NCBI RefSeq assembly: GCF_030824335.1
Contig: NZ_JAVBXX010000007.1
Location: 186,001 to 250,000, forward strand
Reading direction: 5' to 3'
Source of the DNA: Azonexus sp.
GTDB lineage: Bacteria; Pseudomonadota; Gammaproteobacteria; Burkholderiales; Rhodocyclaceae
Length of the DNA: 64,000 nucleotides
Position numbers and translations under genes: made by a program. Every line of letters starts with the position of its first letter. Position 1 is the stretch's first letter. A model generated the notes under the pieces. It was not told the DNA's origin. It saw only the letters and a program-made list of their open reading frames with translations, and searched no databases. Positions 53,043-60,637 of this stretch are shown here, piece after piece.

Positions 53043-53945
53043 ATGGCGGACCGGCGCTTGCAGGTTTTTCATGCAGTAGCCAAGCATCTCAGCTTTACCC
53101 GAGCGGCAGATGCCTTGTTCATGACACAGCCGGCGGTGACCTTCCAGATCAAACAACTGGAAGAGCAATACGGCACGCGCCTGTTCGAGCGACGGCACGG
53201 CAGCATCCTGCTGACGCCGGCGGGCGAGGTGGTGCTGTCCTATGCGGAAAAGATACTGGCGCTATCCGACGAAATGGATACCCGGCTGTCCGAAATGACG
53301 GGTGAAATGCGTGGGCCGCTGCTCGTCGGTGCCAGTACGACCATTGCCGAATTCATGTTGCCGCGTGTCCTGGGCGAGTTCAATGCCTTGTACCCGCAGG
53401 TCAGGGCGCGGCTGATCGTGGCCAATTCGGAAAGCATCGAAGGCCGGGTGGCCGAATTGACGCTGGATGTCGGGATGATCGAAATGCCGGCCAAGCTTTC
53501 CGGTTTGACCAGCCAGATCTGTTGCGAGGACGAGTTGCAGGTGATCTGCATGCCGGATTATCCGCTGGCCGAGTTCGCCAAGCTGTGCCCGAACGATCTG
53601 GTCGACTACGAATTCATTTCCCGCGAACCCGGTTCCGGCACCAAGGAAATCACCGACAGTTATTTCCGCCAGCACGGCATTGCGCCGGAACGCTTGAAAA
53701 CCCAGATGGAGCTAGGCAGCCCGGAGGCCCTGAAAGGCGTCGTTTCGACCGGTCTGGGCTTTGCCATCGTGTCGCGTGCGGTGGTGGCGAAGGAAAACCG
53801 GCTCGGCGAATTGCTCAGTATTCCGCTCGATCCACCGCTCAAACGCAATTTGTATCTGGTGCACCCGAAGGACAGGTTCCAGTCGAAACTGGTCGCTACC
53901 TTCGTCGACTTTGCCCGGCGAAAACTCAAGGAACAGGCTGAATGA
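53043..53945 (+). CDS. LysR family transcriptional regulator (upstream of alr)
   Basis: A 300-residue LTTR: the HTH in RLQVFHAVAKHLSFTRAADALFMTQPAVTFQIKQLEEQYG and effector domain with GPLLVGASTTIAEFMLP, resembling the CbbR/CysL-like group. ATG 53043 (MADRRLQVF) has CTGGAG upstream. It overlaps alr by 4 nt, so it is co-transcribed with the racemase gene; whether it regulates it is unknown. A palindrome precedes it. Confidence 0.87.
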   Translation: MADRRLQVFHAVAKHLSFTRAADALFMTQPAVTFQIKQLEEQYGTRLFERRHGSILLTPAGEVVLSYAEKILALSDEMDTRLSEMTGEMRGPLLVGASTTIAEFMLPRVLGEFNALYPQVRARLIVANSESIEGRVAELTLDVGMIEMPAKLSGLTSQICCEDELQVICMPDYPLAEFAKLCPNDLVDYEFISREPGSGTKEITDSYFRQHGIAPERLKTQMELGSPEALKGVVSTGLGFAIVSRAVVAKENRLGELLSIPLDPPLKRNLYLVHPKDRFQSKLVATFVDFARRKLKEQAE

Positions 53946-55033
53946 AAACCTCCCGCCCCATCCGCGCATCGATTTCACCGGCGGCCATTCTCCACAATTA
54001 CCGTCAGGCCAAGGCCTGCGCACCCGATTCCTGGGCTTGGGCTGTGGTCAAGGCCGATGCCTACGGTCACGGACAACAGCGAGCGGTCGATGCCTTGCAA
54101 GGCGAGGCCGACGGATTCGCCTTGCTCGAATGTGAAAACGCCGTGGCCCTGCGCGAACGTGGCATTCGCCAGCCCATCCTGCTGCTCGAAGGCATCTTCG
54201 GCGACAGCGATGCGCGGCAAGTGGTCAAACATGGGCTGCATACCGTCGTCCATTGCCTGGAACAGATTGACCTGCTGGCCGCCCATGCCCGGGCCGACCG
54301 GCCACTGAGTATTTACCTGAAGCTCAACAGCGGCATGAACCGGCTCGGTTTCGACGAAACCACGCTGGCCCGGGCCTGGGAGCGACTGAAGCAGATTCCT
54401 GCGGTCAACCTGACTTTGATGACACATTTCGCCGAGGCCGATGGCGAACGCGGCGTGCGTTGGCAACTGGCGCGTTTTCAGGCCATGGCTGGTGAGTGGC
54501 ACGGCCCGGTCAGTCTGGGCAATTCTGCCGCCATCCTGCGCCATCCGCTGGCCCACGGCGACTGGGTGCGGCCTGGCATCATGCTTTACGGCGCCAGTCC
54601 GTTTGCCGATCAGCCGGCCGAAGCCTTCGACCTGTTGCCGGCCATGACGCTGGACAGCCAGTTGATTGGCGTGCAGAACGTCCGCACCGGTGAACGCATC
54701 GGTTATGGCGGTACATACACGGCCGAGCGGCCGATGCGCATCGGTATCGTCGCCTGCGGCTACGCCGACGGCTATCCGCGCCATGCGCCAACCGGCACGC
54801 CGATTGCCGTTGCTGGCAAGCTGACTCGCACCGTGGGGCGTGTTTCGATGGACATGCTGGCCTGTGATCTCAACGATATTCCGGAAGCCGGTATCGGCAG
54901 CCCGGTGACCTTGTGGGGCAAAGGCGCAGCCGGTTATGTACCAGCCGACGCGGTGGCGGCTGCGGCCGGCACCATTGCTTACGAGCTGTTCTGTGCGCTG
55001 GCGCCACGTGTGCCGGTGAGTGTCGTCTCTTAA
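53942..55033 (+). CDS. alr: Alanine racemase
   Basis: A 363-residue PLP enzyme making D-alanine for peptidoglycan. VVKADAYGHGQQ carries the PLP Lys, YLKLNSGMNRLGF and GNSAAILRHPLAHGDWVRPGIMLYG follow, and GRVSMDMLACDL is the second active-site region; the tyrosine base lies in GYGGTYTAE. Length is typical. It overlaps the LysR gene at its start and is tail-to-tail (4-nt overlap) with the cyclic-nucleotide-binding protein. Confidence 0.95.
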   Translation: MKTSRPIRASISPAAILHNYRQAKACAPDSWAWAVVKADAYGHGQQRAVDALQGEADGFALLECENAVALRERGIRQPILLLEGIFGDSDARQVVKHGLHTVVHCLEQIDLLAAHARADRPLSIYLKLNSGMNRLGFDETTLARAWERLKQIPAVNLTLMTHFAEADGERGVRWQLARFQAMAGEWHGPVSLGNSAAILRHPLAHGDWVRPGIMLYGASPFADQPAEAFDLLPAMTLDSQLIGVQNVRTGERIGYGGTYTAERPMRIGIVACGYADGYPRHAPTGTPIAVAGKLTRTVGRVSMDMLACDLNDIPEAGIGSPVTLWGKGAAGYVPADAVAAAAGTIAYELFCALAPRVPVSVVS

Positions 55034-55524
55034 GCGGCGCCGGACGAGGATTGGGTGACATAGGCTTCATCCATCGCACGCAGTCGGCAACTCAGGATGC
55101 GCGCGATGTTGCGAAAAATCTTCGCGCCGGCAAGCGGGGCGGACAGGCAGGCGTTTTCATTCAGGCGGAGCAGGATGCACGGGGAATCGGCAATGACAGA
55201 GGCCGAGCGTGGGTCTCCATCGATAAACGACATTTCACCGAAGCAATCGCCGGTGTGCAGCTTGGCCAATATTTTTCCGCCACGATTTTCGGATGATTTG
55301 AGCACCAACACCTGACCGGCGATAATGATGTAGAGGTAAGCACCGGTACCATTCTGGCGGACGATGGTTTCGCCGCTGCTGAAATTGCATTTTTCAGCAT
55401 TGCGGAGCAGTTCGATCAATTCTTGTTGGCTCAATCCGTTGAATACGCCAATACGTTCGATAAGCTTGCCCATGAGCCGCTGATCGTCGTGAAAACTGAT
55501 TTCTTCATTAGTCCAGGTCGGCAT
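55030..55524 (-). CDS. Stand-alone cyclic-nucleotide-binding domain protein
   Basis: A 164-residue protein with a single cNMP-binding beta-roll: IGVFNGLSQQELIELLRNAEKCNFSSGETIVRQNGTGAYLYIIIAGQV, then GDCFGEMSFIDGDPRSASVIA, the phosphate-binding cassette with Arg. No HTH follows, so it is not a CRP-type regulator. It may bind cAMP, cGMP or c-di-GMP and act through partners. It has its own transcription unit, divergent from radA with 47 nt between starts. Confidence 0.82.
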   Translation of the reverse strand: MPTWTNEEISFHDDQRLMGKLIERIGVFNGLSQQELIELLRNAEKCNFSSGETIVRQNGTGAYLYIIIAGQVLVLKSSENRGGKILAKLHTGDCFGEMSFIDGDPRSASVIADSPCILLRLNENACLSAPLAGAKIFRNIARILSCRLRAMDEAYVTQSSSGAA

Positions 55525-55571
55525 AGTGCAATTTACGGTCAGTTAGCCGCGTAGTGTATCCTTCGAACAAC

Positions 55572-56930
55572 ATGGCGAAAAGCAAAACCATCTATAGCTG
55601 CACTGAGTGCGGCGGCACCAGCCCGAAGTGGCAGGGCCAGTGCCCGGCCTGCAATGCCTGGAACACGCTGGTCGAAAGTATTGCCGAGAAACCCGGCAAC
55701 CATCGCTTCGAATCGCTGGCGCCAACGGCCAAGCTGTTGAATCTGTCGGAGATCGAGGCGCGCGAAACGGATCGTATCCCGACCGGTATCAGCGAATTCG
55801 ATCGGGCGCTCGGCGGCGGTCTGGTGCCGGGTGGCGTCGTGCTGATCGGCGGCGATCCGGGGATCGGCAAAAGTACGCTGCTGTTGCAGGCGCAGGCCCA
55901 GTTGTCGGCGACGCACAAGGTGCTTTATGTCAGTGGCGAGGAATCCGGCGAGCAGGTGGCCTTGCGCGCCCGCCGCCTGAATCTCGATACGCGCTCTCTG
56001 CAGTTGATGGCCGAGATCAATCTGGAACGCATCCTGTCCACGCTGCAGGCGGAAAAGCCGCAGGTCGCGGTAATCGATTCGATCCAGACGCTGTGGTCCG
56101 ATCAGTTGTCCAGCGCACCGGGTTCGGTGGCGCAGGTGCGCGAATGCGCGGCACAACTGACGCGGCTGGCCAAACAGGCCGGCATCACGGTCATCCTGGT
56201 CGGGCATGTGACCAAGGAAGGCGCGCTGGCTGGGCCACGCGTGCTCGAACACATCGTCGACACCGTACTCTATTTCGAGGGCGACACGCATTCCAGCTTC
56301 CGGCTGGTGCGCGCAGTGAAAAACCGCTTCGGCGCGGTCAACGAGCTGGGCGTTTTTGCGATGACCGAAACCGGTTTGAAGGGTGTCAGCAATCCTTCGG
56401 CGCTGTTCCTGTCGCAGCACGGGCAGGAGGTGGCCGGTTCCTGCGTGATGGTGACGCAGGAAGGCACGCGGCCGCTGCTGGTGGAAATCCAGGCGCTGGT
56501 CGATACAGCGCACGGCAATCCGCGCCGGTTGACCGTCGGGCTGGATGCACAGCGCCTGGCCATGTTACTGGCCGTTTTGCATCGCCACGCCGGCATCGTC
56601 TGCTTCGATCAGGATGTCTTCGTCAATGCCGTCGGCGGGGTAAAGATTGGCGAGCCGGCGGGTGATCTGGCGGTGCTGCTGGCGATTACATCATCCTTGA
56701 AAAACAAACCCTTGCCAGAGAAACTTATTGTATTTGGTGAAGTTGGTCTGGCCGGTGAAATCCGCCCCGCACCACGTGGCCAGGAGCGCTTGAAGGAAGC
56801 GGCGAAACTCGGTTTCACGCGGGCGCTGATCCCGGAAGCCAATCGTCCGCGGACGCCGATTCCGGGCATGGAAGTGATTGCCGTCAAGCGGGTTGATGAA
56901 GCGGTAACGCGCATCCGGGAATTGCAATGA
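55572..56930 (+). CDS. radA: DNA repair ATPase RadA
   Basis: A 452-residue branch-migration helicase. It starts MAKSKTIYSCTECGGTSPKWQGQCPACNAW (zinc finger), then Walker A GDPGIGKSTLLLQ, the RadA-specific KNRFGAVNELGVF motif and a Lon-like C-terminal domain (GEVGLAGEIRPAPRGQERLKEAAKLGF). ATG 55572 was chosen because the zinc-finger start matches the family. It overlaps the next gene by 4 nt. Confidence 0.96.
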   Translation: MAKSKTIYSCTECGGTSPKWQGQCPACNAWNTLVESIAEKPGNHRFESLAPTAKLLNLSEIEARETDRIPTGISEFDRALGGGLVPGGVVLIGGDPGIGKSTLLLQAQAQLSATHKVLYVSGEESGEQVALRARRLNLDTRSLQLMAEINLERILSTLQAEKPQVAVIDSIQTLWSDQLSSAPGSVAQVRECAAQLTRLAKQAGITVILVGHVTKEGALAGPRVLEHIVDTVLYFEGDTHSSFRLVRAVKNRFGAVNELGVFAMTETGLKGVSNPSALFLSQHGQEVAGSCVMVTQEGTRPLLVEIQALVDTAHGNPRRLTVGLDAQRLAMLLAVLHRHAGIVCFDQDVFVNAVGGVKIGEPAGDLAVLLAITSSLKNKPLPEKLIVFGEVGLAGEIRPAPRGQERLKEAAKLGFTRALIPEANRPRTPIPGMEVIAVKRVDEAVTRIRELQ

Positions 56931-59452
56931 TCTTCGGTTTAGCCTGGCGCATGCTCGGACGCGAATTGCGTTCCGGCGAGATGCGCTTGCTGTTTGTCGC
57001 ACTGTGCATAGCCGTGGCGGCAGTGTCGGCTGTCGGCTTTCTGGCCGACCGGGTCGGCCGGGCGCTGGAAGTCGAGGCGCGGCAGATGCTGGGGGCCGAT
57101 CTGGTCGTCGTGAGCGACCAGCCGCTGGATAAAGGCCTTCGGCAGGAAGCAGAAAAACGCGGCTTGCGCACGGCGCAGACGCTGGTCTTTCCGAGCATGG
57201 TGCTGGCTGGCGGGCGGTCGCAACTAGTCGAGATCAAGGCGGTCAGCGATACTTATCCCCTGCGCGGTCTGTTGCGCACGGCGACGCAGCCCGGACTGAC
57301 CGATGTTGCGGTCAACCGGGGGCCGACGGCAAAAACCGTGTGGGTCGATGAGCGCCTGCATGGTGCACTCGGCTTGTTGCCGGAGACGCCGCTTCATATC
57401 GGACAACTGGTTTTGCCAGCGACAGCGCTGATCACCCGCGAACCCGACCGCAGCATGAATCTGTTCGCCATGGCGCCGCGCTTGATGATGCATATCGATG
57501 ACGTGCCGGCCAGCGGATTGCTCCAGTTCGGCGCCCGCGTGCGTTACCGGTTGCTCATCGCCGGGCCGGAAAAAGCGCTTGCCGAATGGCGCGACTGGGC
57601 CAGCGGCAAGCTTGCGCGCGGTCAACGGCTGGAAGACATCGAAAATGCCCGACCGGAAATTCGTACTGCACTGGATAAGGCGCAACGCTTTTTGGGCCTG
57701 GCAACGCTGTTGACCGTAATACTTTCCGCGATTGCCGTGGCACTGGCGGCGCGCCGTTACATGCAGCGTCATCTCGATGCCTGCGCCGTGCTGCGCTGCC
57801 TGGGCACGACACAGGGCCGGCTGCTGCGCCTGCATGCCTTGTCTTTCCTGGCTATGGCGCTGGCCGCTGCATTACTCGGTGTCCTGTTCGGCTTCGCTGC
57901 ACATTTCGTCCTGGTTTCGGCGATGGCTGATCTGGTGTCGAGCGATTTGCCCTTGCCCGGCATCCGCCCGGCGCTTGAAGGCGCTTTGGTGGCCGGTGTG
58001 CTGCTCTTCGGTTTCGCCATGCCGCCCTTGCTGCAATTGGCTCGCGTCCCGACCCTGCGCGTCTTGCGGCGCGAACTTGGGCCGCCGGCGCCGCTGGCGG
58101 TCATCGGTTACCTATTTGGTTTCTTGTTGCTCTGCGGGCTGATTTTTCGCGCCGCTGGCGACGTGCGGCTTGGCTCGTTGGCCATTGCCGGTTTCAGCGG
58201 GGCGCTGGCGCTGTTCTGGTTCCTCGCCTGGCTGGCGATTCGTCTGGCCAGTCGCTGGCGCGGCGGTATCGGCTTCGGCTGGCGGCAGGGACTGGCGACG
58301 CTGGCTCGTCACGGCACGGCCAATACCCTGAAAATCGTGGCGCTGGGCATCGGCTTGATGGCCTTGTTATTGCTCGGTGTGACCCGGCTGGAACTGGTCG
58401 ATGCCTGGCAGAAATCCGTGCCGGCCGACGCGCCGAATCGGTTCGTGATCAATATCCAGCCCGAACAGCAGGTTGGCGTGGCGCAGTGGTTGGCCGGGCA
58501 GGGCATTGCCGCCGAGTTGGCGCCAATGGTCCGGGCGCGTTTGCTGCGCATCAACGAACGTTCGGTCAGTGCGGCCGATTTTCCCGATGATGATCGGGCG
58601 CAACGCTTGATCGAGCGCGAATTCAACTTGTCCTGGCGGGCGAGCTTGCCGGACGGCAACGAGGTCACCGCCGGTCGCTGGTTTGCTGCGGCAGCCGCCG
58701 GCAACACGGAGAAATCCGGGAAGCGTGGGGCCCAAGCAGAGGGCGAAGCATCGGTCGAAGCCGGATTGGCCAAAACCCTCGGCATTGCCTTGGGTGACCG
58801 GCTGGTTTTTTCGGTGGCCGGCGAGGAAAAAAATGTGGCTGTGACCAGTCTGCGCAAGCTCGACTGGGATTCGATGCGGGTCAATTTCTTCGTGCTGACG
58901 CCACCCGGCGTGCTCGACGATGCGCCGGCCAGCTATATCACCAGTTTTCATTTGCCGACAGAGCGACGCATGCTTGCGTCGCAACTGGTTGAAGCCTTCC
59001 CCAATCTGACCGTGATCGATATCGACGCCATCCTGGCGCAGATTCAATCGGTGGTCGGGCAGGTGGTCGGCGCAGTCCAGTTCGTCTTCCTGTTCACGCT
59101 GGCCGCCGGGGCGGTCGTGCTGTATGCCGCTTTCCTGTCGGCCATCGACGAGCGGCGTTTCGAACTGGCCGTCATGCGCGCACTGGGCGCCCGGCGTGAG
59201 CAATTACGCCAGGCTCTGCTGGTTGAACTGGCGGCCGTCGGAGCGCTGGCCGGGATGATCGCAGCGCTCGGTGCCGCCGGACTCGGTCAACTGCTGGCGC
59301 GTCAGGTTTTCCAGATCGAACCGGAATTTTCCCTGACTTCGCCGCTCATTGTGGCCGCCGGCTGCGCGCTGGCTACGACCTTCGCCGGCTGGCTGGGTAT
59401 GCGCCGCCTGCTTGGCGTGCCGCCGCTGGAAGCCTTGCGCCAGGGCAATTAA
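56927..59452 (+). CDS. FtsX-like ABC transporter permease (YbbP type)
   Basis: An 841-residue permease with an N-terminal helix, a large periplasmic domain, a central block of helices (about 255-480), a second soluble domain and a C-terminal FtsX block with three helices (FLFTLAAGAVVLYAAFLSAIDERRFELAVMRALGARR). This double-FtsX layout fits YbbP, which works with the ATPase YbbA and esterase TesA. No ybbA is adjacent; the gene instead overlaps radA. Confidence 0.85.
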   Translation: MIFGLAWRMLGRELRSGEMRLLFVALCIAVAAVSAVGFLADRVGRALEVEARQMLGADLVVVSDQPLDKGLRQEAEKRGLRTAQTLVFPSMVLAGGRSQLVEIKAVSDTYPLRGLLRTATQPGLTDVAVNRGPTAKTVWVDERLHGALGLLPETPLHIGQLVLPATALITREPDRSMNLFAMAPRLMMHIDDVPASGLLQFGARVRYRLLIAGPEKALAEWRDWASGKLARGQRLEDIENARPEIRTALDKAQRFLGLATLLTVILSAIAVALAARRYMQRHLDACAVLRCLGTTQGRLLRLHALSFLAMALAAALLGVLFGFAAHFVLVSAMADLVSSDLPLPGIRPALEGALVAGVLLFGFAMPPLLQLARVPTLRVLRRELGPPAPLAVIGYLFGFLLLCGLIFRAAGDVRLGSLAIAGFSGALALFWFLAWLAIRLASRWRGGIGFGWRQGLATLARHGTANTLKIVALGIGLMALLLLGVTRLELVDAWQKSVPADAPNRFVINIQPEQQVGVAQWLAGQGIAAELAPMVRARLLRINERSVSAADFPDDDRAQRLIEREFNLSWRASLPDGNEVTAGRWFAAAAAGNTEKSGKRGAQAEGEASVEAGLAKTLGIALGDRLVFSVAGEEKNVAVTSLRKLDWDSMRVNFFVLTPPGVLDDAPASYITSFHLPTERRMLASQLVEAFPNLTVIDIDAILAQIQSVVGQVVGAVQFVFLFTLAAGAVVLYAAFLSAIDERRFELAVMRALGARREQLRQALLVELAAVGALAGMIAALGAAGLGQLLARQVFQIEPEFSLTSPLIVAAGCALATTFAGWLGMRRLLGVPPLEALRQGN

Positions 59453-59476
59453 GGGATTGCCCGGGCGCCAAGCCAA

Positions 59477-60610
59477 TCATTCATTGCGCCCGATCAACTG
59501 ATTCAGTTCTTGACTGATCTGCCGCAAGGGTTCGTGGGCTTCGGCACTGCTATCGAGGATGTGTACCATTTCTTCGGAGAAGCGGCTGATTGTGTCGCTC
59601 AGTTCGTGTTCCTGATCGTCGGTCAATCCCAGGCTGACAAAGGATTTGGCTAGTGCCTGTTCCAGACGCAGCATCAATTCCGAGGTTGCGGTGACTTCCT
59701 TGAGATAGGTTTGGGTCAGGCCGCTGGTGACGCTCTGGATGCGTTCGAGTACGTGCCGGATGCCGGAATCCTTGCGGTTGTTCGCGCTCTCGGTCTCGAT
59801 AGCCTGGATGCGCGCTTCGGCCGACTCCAGTGCGATGCACAGGTGGTCGCGCAGGCGGCCGCAGTATTCCGGGTCGTGCAGCGGCAGATTGTTGATCATC
59901 AGCGTGATGTGTTCGAAATTGTGCACGCCGCGATTCTTGAATTCGAAAATACGGTCCATGCCGCGTACATGACCCAGCACCGACTCCTCCAGCGGCTGAT
60001 TGGTCCCGCGCGGGCTGATGGTGATGGTCGTGGCCCGGGTGCGGACCTGGATCGCACCGTCGAGGTTGTAGCGCCGGATCATGTCCAGCGTGCAGTTGGC
60101 GATGCCCGTTTCGTCTTCGCAGGAAAGCAGTTCCCGCAGGAAGCGAACCAGTACGGCATATTCATCCATGTTTGCCATGACCAGTGAGGAAAGCATTTCT
60201 GCATCGTCGAGTTGCTGGCGGATCTGGCTGGCATTCTGTTCGAACTGGCGGGCGACCCGGACTTTGCGCTCAAGTTCTTCTGCCGCGAATGGCTTGACGA
60301 TGAAATCGTCGCCACCGGCATCGTAACCGGTCAGACGGGCTTCGATGGTGTCCTGAGAGGAAACGAAGGTGACCGGCAGGGTGCGCAGGTGGTAGTCATC
60401 CTTGATTTCGCGGCAGAAATCGTAACCGTTGATACCGGGCATGCGGACATCGAGCAGGAACATGTCCGGCTTTGTCCCCTCCAGCCGAGCCTTGCAGGCT
60501 TCGACCGTCGGAAAGGTCTCGACCAGGCACTGACCTGCGAGTACAGAACCGATCAGGTCGAGTGCCATCGGATCGTCATCGACGGCAAATACAGTGAAGT
60601 CTTGTTTCAT
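59477..60610 (-). CDS. Response regulator with uncharacterised helical C-terminal domain
   Basis: A 377-residue protein with an N-terminal REC (VFAVDDDPMALDLIGSVL, MFLLDVRMPGINGYDF, FIVKPFAAEELERKVR) and a C-terminal region of about 240 residues rich in helices (QIRQQLDDAEMLSSLVMANMDEYAVLVRFLREL) that contains no output domain I recognise. It lies 27 nt after the hybrid kinase gene on the same strand and is its probable partner. Confidence 0.8.
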   Translation of the reverse strand: MKQDFTVFAVDDDPMALDLIGSVLAGQCLVETFPTVEACKARLEGTKPDMFLLDVRMPGINGYDFCREIKDDYHLRTLPVTFVSSQDTIEARLTGYDAGGDDFIVKPFAAEELERKVRVARQFEQNASQIRQQLDDAEMLSSLVMANMDEYAVLVRFLRELLSCEDETGIANCTLDMIRRYNLDGAIQVRTRATTITISPRGTNQPLEESVLGHVRGMDRIFEFKNRGVHNFEHITLMINNLPLHDPEYCGRLRDHLCIALESAEARIQAIETESANNRKDSGIRHVLERIQSVTSGLTQTYLKEVTATSELMLRLEQALAKSFVSLGLTDDQEHELSDTISRFSEEMVHILDSSAEAHEPLRQISQELNQLIGRNE

Positions 60611-60637
60611 ACGAGGTGTTCTCCAGGCAAACGTATT

